27,646 nt of DNA from a virus, in IMG/VR virus record IMGVR_UViG_3300046655_000160, positions 1 through 27,646 of that record. One strand, written 5' to 3'. Made by a program: the position numbers and the translations under genes. A model generated the notes under the pieces. The model was not told where the DNA came from. It made no database searches and saw nothing but the letters and a program-made list of their open reading frames with translations. This document shows, piece after piece, positions 14,339 through 19,278 of this stretch (positions are counted from its first letter, which is position 1; each line of letters begins with the position of its first letter).

Positions 14339-14641
14339 ATGAGCGACTATGACCTAAACGGCAACGGCGTGATCGACCCGGAAGAGAAGGCGATGATGCT
14401 TGAGGATCGCAGGATGCGGATCGAGGATGACAACGCCCAGCGCGACCAGTCTCGCAAGATGATCTGGTGGGTGTTGGCTGGCATGCTGGGATATCCATTC
14501 TTTGTGATCGTCTCCAGTTATCTCGGATTGGATGCCGCCTCTGACATCCTCGGATCAATGGCCACAATCTACTTCCCGGCGACCAGCTTAATCTTGGGCG
14601 CGTTCTTCGGGGCTAACGCTTATCAAGCGAAAAAGGATTAA
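14339..14641 (+). CDS. EF-hand loop plus two membrane segments (putative holin-like protein)
   Basis: A strong AGGAGG five bases before the ATG leads into a 100-residue protein. Residues 5-16 are DLNGNGVIDPEE, which fits the 12-residue EF-hand calcium loop at every key place (D5, N7, N9, G10, I12, D13, E16). A charged helix follows (MMLEDRRMRIEDDNAQ), then two membrane segments, about 41-63 (MIWWVLAGMLGYPFFVIV) and 71-93 (ILGSMATIYFPATSLILGAF). The two-segment layout fits a class II holin or a holin regulator. It sits directly before the recognised holin. Calcium control of a membrane lysis protein would be unusual; one loop without a paired second hand may bind weakly. Confidence 0.65.
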   Translation: MSDYDLNGNGVIDPEEKAMMLEDRRMRIEDDNAQRDQSRKMIWWVLAGMLGYPFFVIVSSYLGLDAASDILGSMATIYFPATSLILGAFFGANAYQAKKD

Positions 14642-14643
14642 CC

Positions 14644-15039
14644 ATGTTGCAGGCTCTCATTGGACCCGTGACGGGCATTTTAGATAAGTTCATTGAGGAT
14701 AAGGATCAAAAGGCGGCACTCGCCCACGAGATCGCAACCATGTCTGAGCGTCACGCTCAGGAGCTTGCAAAGGGTCAGCTCGAAATCAACAAGGCCGAGG
14801 CGGCATCTGGCTCAGTATTCAAGGGCGGCTGGCGCCCATTCATCGGCTGGGTTTGCGGCGTTGCTTTTGCATACCATTTCGTATTGCAGCCGCTCATTGT
14901 GTTTGGCGTAACCGCTGCGGGCGTCGAAATACCAGAGCTTCCGTCATTTGACATGGGCAGCTTAATGACTGTTATGATGGGCATGCTCGGGCTTGGCGGC
15001 TTGAGAAGTTACGAAAAGAAACAGGGGTTAACGAAATAA
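14644..15039 (+). CDS. Holin of the gene-transfer-agent/3TM family
   Basis: The 131-residue protein starts with an amphipathic segment (MLQALIGPVTGILDKFIED) and a charged helix (HAQELAKGQLEINKAEA). The conserved stretch FKGGWRPFIGWVCG leads into membrane segments about 66-92 (GWVCGVAFAYHFVLQPLIV) and 104-122 (MGSLMTVMMGMLGLGGL). The WRPFxGW motif and the GMLGLGGLRSYEK end are typical of the alphaproteobacterial GTA holin family. It permeabilises the inner membrane so the endolysin four genes on can reach the wall. AGGA precedes the ATG, and the stop overlaps the next start (TAATG). Confidence 0.85.
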   Translation: MLQALIGPVTGILDKFIEDKDQKAALAHEIATMSERHAQELAKGQLEINKAEAASGSVFKGGWRPFIGWVCGVAFAYHFVLQPLIVFGVTAAGVEIPELPSFDMGSLMTVMMGMLGLGGLRSYEKKQGLTK

Positions 15040-15293
15040 TGGCTACACCATCGAAGGGCAAAGCCCGCGTTAAAGTCACGGCCAGCGGCAAGAAGGTCAG
15101 CTACGGCCAAGCCGGTAAGGCGAAGGGCGGCGGCCCTCGGGTCAAGCCCGGCACGAAGAAGGGCGACGCGTATTGCGCGCGCTCTGCGGCGCAGAAGAAA
15201 AAGTTTCCAAGCGCCGCTAAAGATCCAAACAGTCCGCTCAATCTGTCGCGTAAGCGGTGGAAGTGCAGCGGCACCAAATCGAAGAGGAGTTAG
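15039..15293 (+). CDS. Small basic protein, 84 aa (conserved phage hypothetical)
   Basis: The product is very basic: Lys/Arg/Gly-rich, beginning MATPSKGKARVKVTASGKKV, with a centre GPRVKPGTKKGDAYCARSAA and two cysteines (about 46 and 76) that end in KRWKCSGTKS. The pattern resembles a family of short basic proteins found in tailed phages, often annotated only as a domain of unknown function. Nucleic-acid or lipid binding is plausible from charge. It is coupled to the holin gene and lies just before another small basic gene. Confidence 0.65.
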   Translation: MATPSKGKARVKVTASGKKVSYGQAGKAKGGGPRVKPGTKKGDAYCARSAAQKKKFPSAAKDPNSPLNLSRKRWKCSGTKSKRS

Positions 15294-15297
15294 TGGG

Positions 15298-15447
15298 ATG
15301 TCACTTTATAAAAACATTGCCAAAAAGCGCGCGCGCATCAAAGCCGGAAGTGGGGAAAAGATGCGCAAGCCCGGCGCCAAAGGAGCGCCAACGGCCGGTG
15401 CATTTAAAAAGGCTGCCAAGACAGCAAAGAAGAAGGCTAAAAAATGA
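15298..15447 (+). CDS. Very small basic protein, 49 aa
   Basis: An ATG at 15298, eight bases after GAGGAG, opens a 49-codon frame ending TGA at 15447, where ATGA couples it to the endolysin. The sequence MSLYKNIAKKRARIKAGSGE, then MRKPGAKGAPTAGAF and a Lys/Ala tail, is the pattern of a short conserved phage protein usually found beside lysis genes. It is below usual gene-calling length. Function unknown; the high charge suggests RNA, DNA or membrane-surface contact. Confidence 0.65.
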   Translation: MSLYKNIAKKRARIKAGSGEKMRKPGAKGAPTAGAFKKAAKTAKKKAKK

Positions 15448-16070
15448 GTGAAGCAATGAAACTGCTCCAGATGAAAATCGGAGTAACGGCTGACGGAAGT
15501 TTCGGCCCGAACACGGCGCGTGCAATCGCCAAGCATTACGAGCTGTCACCTAATCGTGGCGCGCATCTGCTGGGTCAGTCGCACCACGAGAGCGGCGGTT
15601 TTAAGCGCACGACTGAGGGTTTGTATTACTCAACGCCCGAGCGCATCCAAGCTGTCTGGCCGTCACGTTTCCCGACGGTCGAAAGCGCAGAGCCGTATGC
15701 CAAGAACCCGCAAGGTCTGGCAAACAAAGTTTACTCCAGCCGCATGGGCAATGGAGATGAGGCCAGTGGTGACGGCTTTGCGTTTGCGGGCAAAGGCTTC
15801 CTGCAACTCACAGGCAAATCAAACGTCAAGGCATTTGCGGCTGACATGGACTTGCCGGAAGTGCTTGAGTATCCGTCAAAGCTCGCTGACGAGTATGCTT
15901 TTGAGACGGCGCTGTGGTTTTTCCAGAAGAACGGCCTGTTTGCAATTGCTGATGACGGTGTAAGTGATGACACCATCAAGCGGATCACTCGCCGGGTCAA
16001 TGGAGGCTTCCACGGTCTCGAGGATAGGGTCATCCAGACCCGGAAGATCCACACTTGGCTACTGACCTGA
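15444..16070 (+). CDS. Endolysin, GH19 chitinase-like glycoside hydrolase
   Basis: The 208-residue protein begins with a short peptidoglycan-binding-like region (LLQMKIGVTADGSFGPNTAR, 7-26). A GH19 catalytic domain follows. The first catalytic Glu is in SHHESGGF (E49), a second in TTEGLYY (E58), then VYSSRMGNGDEASGDGFAF (97-115) and KGFLQLTG (117-124), which line the sugar groove. It cuts the glycan chain of peptidoglycan. There is no signal peptide, so it needs the holin to pass the inner membrane. The start overlaps the small basic gene by 4 bases. Confidence 0.9.
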   Translation: MSEAMKLLQMKIGVTADGSFGPNTARAIAKHYELSPNRGAHLLGQSHHESGGFKRTTEGLYYSTPERIQAVWPSRFPTVESAEPYAKNPQGLANKVYSSRMGNGDEASGDGFAFAGKGFLQLTGKSNVKAFAADMDLPEVLEYPSKLADEYAFETALWFFQKNGLFAIADDGVSDDTIKRITRRVNGGFHGLEDRVIQTRKIHTWLLT

Positions 16071-16074
16071 GAAA

Positions 16075-16458
16075 GTGCCTGCACAAGACCAGAAAGCCAG
16101 CGCGGCGGTAGGCCGGGCGGGGGAGCATTTAGCCCTTGCCCACCTGTCGCTCGCTGGCTACTCCTGCACTTTGTGCCAGATCAAAGACCACGACGCGTAT
16201 ATACAAACGGATACACGCACCCTGACCTTGCAAGTTAAGACCGCCAGCAAGATGTGCCGTAATAACAAGAAGTATAAATTCCACACGCCAAAAAGAAACG
16301 TAGATGCGTCAGATGTTTTTGCGTTTGTGTCCATTGACCTTGGTGCTGTGGTTTTTCGCCGGGGCGATGAGTTGTCCACAGTTACAACATATATTTCACC
16401 TAAAGAGTTTTTAAGCGAAAAGCCGTCGATGCAGAAAGTGCTCGACAGCTTCAAATAG
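16075..16458 (+). CDS. PD-(D/E)XK-fold nuclease-like protein (127 aa)
   Basis: Starting from a GTG at 16075, four bases after the endolysin stop and with only a weak GAGA upstream, the product has the order of a small PD-(D/E)XK nuclease. AVGRAGEHLALAHLSLAGY (11-29) contains a conserved Glu helix. A strand with Asp follows (DHDAYIQTD, about 38-46), then TLTLQVKTASKM (about 49-60), where Q-x-K replaces the usual E-x-K. A beta strand and Phe-rich segment close it. Known relatives include Holliday-junction resolvases and restriction-like enzymes. It ends the lysis cassette and has no export signal, so it acts in the cytoplasm. The exact start is uncertain. Confidence 0.6.
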   Translation: MPAQDQKASAAVGRAGEHLALAHLSLAGYSCTLCQIKDHDAYIQTDTRTLTLQVKTASKMCRNNKKYKFHTPKRNVDASDVFAFVSIDLGAVVFRRGDELSTVTTYISPKEFLSEKPSMQKVLDSFK

Positions 16459-16497
16459 TATCTTGCGCCCTCGATCGAGCTTGAATAGAAGGTCTGA

Positions 16498-16615
16498 GCG
16501 GGTGGCTATCATCACAAGTAAAATCGACTTTCCACGGGAATGGTCTAGTTGTTTAGCCTAGGATGACGTTGCTACAAATGTGCCAACATTAATAAAAAAA
16601 CCAACGGCCACCCGC
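16498..16615. repeat. Widely spaced perfect 9-base inverted repeat in the convergent gap
   Basis: GCGGGTGGC (16498-16506) and GCCACCCGC (16607-16615) are exact complements 100 bases apart, between the 3' ends of the plus lysis cassette and the minus operon. On the minus strand the right arm is followed by a T7 run (about 16594-16600). A 10-base palindrome CTCGATCGAG (16470-16479) lies just outside. No gene is seen in 16459-16621. The arms could close a structured RNA or be part of a bidirectional terminator, but no compact hairpin precedes the T-run. Confidence 0.4.
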
Positions 16616-16621
16616 ACGACT

Positions 16622-16732
16622 TCAAAATATTATTGCGACCAGCATCATCAGGCCAGCGCCGCTTCCGAAGCCGAAGACAGCTCCGACCAAGCCAGCGATG
16701 TGGATTTTGCGCTCTATCTCTTGGTCACTCAT
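16622..16732 (-). CDS. Tiny single-pass membrane protein, 36 aa
   Basis: The ATG at 16732 overlaps the stop of the upstream regulator gene (ATGA), and the frame runs 36 codons to TGA at 16622. The product MSDQEIERKIHIAGLVGAVF followed by GFGSGAGLMMLVAIIF has a short charged N-terminus and one membrane segment with Gly-rich small-residue faces, which often pack against other membrane helices. Translational coupling and sensible composition support it as real. A holin-like, antiholin or membrane-regulator role is possible; nothing decides. Confidence 0.55.
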   Translation of the reverse strand: MSDQEIERKIHIAGLVGAVFGFGSGAGLMMLVAIIF

Positions 16733-17526
16733 CCCCACACCTCCTCGAAGCAGTCGTCAAACGTGAATGGCGTTTTAGAAAACATCCAGCGCCACTGCTT
16801 TTTTACGCGCCCCTCTATATGTATATACTCGCGACGGCGGTGCAACTTGCCCTGCTCCCACATGCGCTTGAGGTAGCACGCGGCCCGCGGCACGCTCTCA
16901 TCGAGCATGGCTGCGGCCTCAGTGGCGGTGAATACGAAATCATCGTCCAACATATCCATGAGGCGGTTTATGTCCCGCACGACGCGCTCAGCTCGCTCCT
17001 CAGCCTCAACACCGGCCTTGCGGTGCGTCTCTTTATACGACCGACGTTCCGCCACTGGGAGAGGCCCACGTTTATCCGGCTGCTCCATGTGCATGCGCTT
17101 CTCGAACTCGAGCATGTCGTGGCCCAGCTTGATCTCACGCGCCACCTTGATGTCTGTCACGCCCTTTAGCTTCTGGGCCAGCTTCTGGTGCGGCGTCAAA
17201 GCTCTGGATCCTTTAAAGCTCGCCTCAACGCCTCGAGCAACGACGATAGCTCCTCCGCTGTCTGCTGGACGTATGGCTGGCCGCGCAACTTGCTTCGCTC
17301 CATCAGGACCGACGTCACCCGCTCGATCCGGCTCAATAATCTGTCGACTTTTGTGTCCACGACCCCCACTCCTTTTTACTACGTCAATGTTAAATTCTCT
17401 GACTGCATTATGCACAGTCGATGCCGAAATATTCAGATATCGAGCAATCTCGATATTGCACAGCCCGAACTCCGCACACTCTCTGATGCGCCGCACCATT
17501 TCACGTCGATCATACGGGCTCGGCAT
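16729..17526 (-). CDS. Two-domain helix-turn-helix DNA-binding protein, putative regulator
   Basis: I place the start at the ATG at 17526 (MPSPYDRREMVRRIRECAEF), preceded by AGGAGGA at five bases. Residues 10-45 contain a helix-turn-helix (IRECAEFGLCNIEIARYL, then ISASTVHNAVREF) like those of recombinase or transposase DNA-binding domains. The middle is basic and disordered. Residues about 195-240 form a winged-helix-like unit (FTATEAAAMLDESVPRAACY, then MWEQGKLHRRREYIH). No catalytic residues of a recombinase are visible, so regulation of phage or host genes is the likelier role. It overlaps the zinc-finger gene by 17 bases and the tiny membrane protein by 4. Confidence 0.65.
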   Translation of the reverse strand: MPSPYDRREMVRRIRECAEFGLCNIEIARYLNISASTVHNAVREFNIDVVKRSGGRGHKSRQIIEPDRAGDVGPDGAKQVARPAIRPADSGGAIVVARGVEASFKGSRALTPHQKLAQKLKGVTDIKVAREIKLGHDMLEFEKRMHMEQPDKRGPLPVAERRSYKETHRKAGVEAEERAERVVRDINRLMDMLDDDFVFTATEAAAMLDESVPRAACYLKRMWEQGKLHRRREYIHIEGRVKKQWRWMFSKTPFTFDDCFEEVWG

Positions 17527-17725
17527 CTTCGTCCTCCTCATCTTCGGGCGGGTCAACTTCACCCAGCCCGCCGCAATGTTCGCACAGCACAGTTTCGATA
17601 ACTGGCTCCCCGATGTCTCGGGTTGCTGACTGCATCAGGAAGCTGGTTTCCTCCAGAGTGCCCTCCCCGTGGCACTCCGGGCACGCCAGCCGCTTCGGGT
17701 CCGTCCAGATCCATTCGTCCATCAT
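17510..17725 (-). CDS. DnaJ-type zinc-finger protein, 71 aa
   Basis: Two CxxCxGxG motifs, CPECHGEG and CEHCGGLG, about 30 residues apart form a DnaJ-like zinc-binding pair, so one zinc ion is expected. The N-terminus has WIWTDPKRLA and the C-terminus is a run of acidic residues (PPEDEEDEDAEP). It starts in an ATGATG overlapping the preceding stop. No J domain is present, so it is not a chaperone itself. Such short proteins may bind nucleic acid or partner proteins; role unknown. Confidence 0.7.
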   Translation of the reverse strand: MMDEWIWTDPKRLACPECHGEGTLEETSFLMQSATRDIGEPVIETVLCEHCGGLGEVDPPEDEEDEDAEPV

Positions 17726-17991
17726 GTGGCGCACTCCGCGGCGCAGGCGGCGTATCCGGCGGCGTCGATATAGTTGTCGCCGTGTTTTGGGTTCGACTTG
17801 GCTCTAGCGGCCTTGAGCAGCACCATCATGATGCCCACTTGAGATGGGGATATTTCACGGCCAAGAAATTCGCCCCAGAATGCGGCGATGGTCATGAAGT
17901 TGTCCTCCATGTCGCCGTGATCGTCTGCGCGATCTTTGGTGACGTATTCCTTGGCGGTGTCCAAGACTTCCGCGCGTGTCAGTTTAGTCAT
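17722..17991 (-). CDS. DUF6378-like protein, 89 aa
   Basis: The start at 17991 (MTKLTRAEVLDTAKEYV) has GGGAG seven bases upstream. The sequence pattern includes DRADDHGDMEDNFMTIAAFW, a hydrophobic segment EFLGREISPSQVGIMMVLLK, AARAKSNPKHGDNYIDAAGY and AACAAE. It matches a small phage family (DUF6378) of helical proteins with conserved His, Asp and Glu. These residues suggest a metal-binding, MazG-like helical bundle, but no enzyme activity is known to me. Confidence 0.65.
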   Translation of the reverse strand: MTKLTRAEVLDTAKEYVTKDRADDHGDMEDNFMTIAAFWGEFLGREISPSQVGIMMVLLKAARAKSNPKHGDNYIDAAGYAACAAECAT

Positions 17992-18127
17992 GTGTGTTCT
18001 CCCAGTGTGTTGGACGCGCCTTGGGGCGCATTGGCTCTTCAACATTAGCGGTCACTGTGCAGGCGATCAACAGCCCGCACAGTGATGTCCAAGCGATCAG
18101 GATCGCCCAGTCTTGTTTCGTCGGCAT
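17984..18127 (-). CDS. Small membrane protein with MRPKARP tail, 47 aa
   Basis: The ATG at 18127 overlaps the stop of the upstream gene (TGATG). The 47-codon frame ends TAA at 17984, eight bases into the next gene. The product starts MPTKQDWAILIAWTSLCGLL, spans the membrane at about 7-27, and has a polar tail EEPMRPKARPTHW. The GGGAG site for the next gene lies within it. The MRPKARP motif matches the duplicated one in the virion transglycosylase C-terminus (2021-2563). I infer a coding gene from coupling and content. Confidence 0.55.
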   Translation of the reverse strand: MPTKQDWAILIAWTSLCGLLIACTVTANVEEPMRPKARPTHWENTHD

Positions 18128-18675
18128 CACTTGAGCAGCCGCCGCACGTCGGTGCACCAGACCGTCTGAGACGCCTTGGACTGGCCGCTTGTCTTGAAAA
18201 CCTTAGCGCAGGAAATGTCACCGCTGATGAACATATTGTTGAGCACAGTCCCGGCGTCGCTATTCTCAACACCAGCAACAGCCGCCAGCTCGGACGCGAT
18301 AAATGGTTCGCCACTCATTGCCGGCACAGCGGCGCGGACGATGTCAGACACTGTAAGCTCGGGCAGGGCGTCATCTTCCACCTCGTCCTCCTCGACTTGT
18401 TCTTCAAACAGGTCGCGCAGTGGAGAAAATACACTTTCATCTTCGGAGGCGCTGCTGGCGTCCAGATCGGCCGCCTCTGCAAACGTGATAAACCACGGCG
18501 TCTGACCGGATCTGTCGTGGCGATTTTCGACGACGCCGGCGCGATACTTGCGGCCGACCTCGAGGTTGGCTGCTGACACGACCGAGTTGGGCACATATGC
18601 CTGCTCGAATGTATCAGTCAAAACGGCGAATGCGTGGTAATCGCCGGTAAAAGTTATTGTGATTTCTTTGAGCAT
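18127..18675 (-). CDS. Putative regulator with acidic linker and winged-helix-like C-terminus
   Basis: AAGGAG lies before the ATG. The N-terminal 70 residues look like a small beta-barrel (EITITFTGDYHAFAVLTD, then NLEVGRKYRAGVVENRHD), possibly cold-shock/OB-like. A very acidic linker follows at about 74-105 (FEEQVEEDEVEDDALPE). The C-terminus (108-182) fits a winged helix (SDIVRAAVPAMSG, FIASELAAVAGVENSDAGTV, LNNMFISGDISCAKVF). No close family is recognised. It could be a transcription or RNA regulator in an otherwise unknown operon. Confidence 0.55.
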   Translation of the reverse strand: MLKEITITFTGDYHAFAVLTDTFEQAYVPNSVVSAANLEVGRKYRAGVVENRHDRSGQTPWFITFAEAADLDASSASEDESVFSPLRDLFEEQVEEDEVEDDALPELTVSDIVRAAVPAMSGEPFIASELAAVAGVENSDAGTVLNNMFISGDISCAKVFKTSGQSKASQTVWCTDVRRLLK

Positions 18676-18696
18676 AATGCTCTCCTTCTGAGTGAT

Positions 18697-18712
18697 GGGG
18701 GCCGAAGCCCCC
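18697..18712 (-). promoter_or_regulatory. Intercistronic UUCG-loop hairpin
   Basis: GGGGGC (18697-18702), CGAA, GCCCCC (18707-18712) makes a perfect 6-bp stem. On the minus transcript this has a UUCG tetraloop, an exceptionally stable RNA hairpin. It lies between the stop of the first gene (18720) and the ribosome-binding site of the second. No U-run follows on the minus strand, so mRNA stability or partial attenuation is likelier than termination. Confidence 0.5.
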
Positions 18713-18719
18713 GGTTGGG

Positions 18720-18947
18720 TTAGATTTTTTCAAAGCGCTTAAAGTAGACAGCGCCTCTGGGACCAAGTTGAACCGACAGCCATAGGTTGGCGTCATCTTT
18801 AACTCGGACTGTTGGGTAATTATTCCCGAGAACATCATTGACAATAATCATGCCGATCTTGCGCCCGTTCCACAGAGACTTCATAACAGCGCGCTGTGAC
18901 TTATTCAGCTTATTGATTTCTAATGTTTTTGTCTCGTTGGTCTGCAT
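18720..18947 (-). CDS. Small basic protein, 75 aa, first gene of the leftward operon
   Basis: The ATG at 18947 has AAAGGA before it. The protein starts MQTNETKTLEINKLNKSQRA, includes a helix (KSQRAVMKSLWNGRKIG) and a beta-rich part (GMIIVNDVLG, YPTVRVKDDANLWLSVQL, GAVYFKRFEKI). It looks like a compact basic domain, perhaps RNA- or DNA-binding, but I recognise no family. The promoter region is almost a copy of that at 3677-3722. Confidence 0.6.
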   Translation of the reverse strand: MQTNETKTLEINKLNKSQRAVMKSLWNGRKIGMIIVNDVLGNNYPTVRVKDDANLWLSVQLGPRGAVYFKRFEKI

Positions 18948-18968
18948 TTCCGTGTTCCTTTGTTTCTC

Positions 18969-18993
18969 TGTATATTGTTAACATAGGGGTAAC
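18969..18993 (-). promoter_or_regulatory. CtrA-like box F with adjacent -10 (TATACA)
   Basis: On the minus strand the box reads TTAC-N7-TTAAC (one mismatch; GTTAC at 18993-18989, GTTAAC at 18982-18977). Two bases later TATACA (18974-18969) is a -10. Spacing and leader match box B and its gene. The reverse orientation reads TTAA-N7-GTAAC, so the divergent gene at 19075 may also be controlled. Confidence 0.45.
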
Positions 18994-19074
18994 AGCACAC
19001 CCTTGCAAGTGCTAAATGTTCACATAATCGAAAAAATGTTATAGGGTGCCAGAGTGACATTCATGGAGGATCAC

Positions 19075-19275
19075 ATGCTAGACGACCAAACCAAAGAGCT
19101 GGTGCGCAATCTCAATAACCCGCACCGGGTCGTAAACATCATGGCGCTGTTCAAATTTTGCGAGCAGGCGGCGACCATCATCCAAGACCAAGCGGCCGAG
19201 CTGCACCGCGCAGCCGCAGACGCGCTTGAGGCGCAGCCTAAGAAGACTGCGCCCAAGAAAACTGCAAAGAAGTAG
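19075..19275 (+). CDS. Small protein with histone-like Lys/Ala/Pro tail, 66 aa
   Basis: The start is the ATG at 19075 (MLDDQTKELVRNL), with GGAGG five bases upstream; earlier GTG/ATG codons (19054, 19063) lie before or overlap that site. Residues 1-50 are helical (VVNIMALFKFCEQAATIIQD, then AAELHRAAADALEAQ). The last 14 residues are AQPKKTAPKKTAKK, a tail like histone H1 or small DNA-binding proteins. It is the only plus gene between two leftward operons and ends 3 bp from the convergent virion gene. A nucleoid- or DNA-binding role is a guess. Confidence 0.65.
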   Translation: MLDDQTKELVRNLNNPHRVVNIMALFKFCEQAATIIQDQAAELHRAAADALEAQPKKTAPKKTAKK

Positions 19276-19278
19276 TGG

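Noticed and set aside
16530-16590. tRNA-like stretch (TGGTCTAGTTGTTTAGCC)
   Set aside because: It resembles a D-arm, but no T-arm (GTTCAAAT-like), anticodon stem or acceptor stem can be fitted around it.
18045-18314. 89-residue minus frame
   Set aside because: It lies over the 182-residue gene and the 47-residue gene in another frame and has Arg/Ser/Cys shadow composition.
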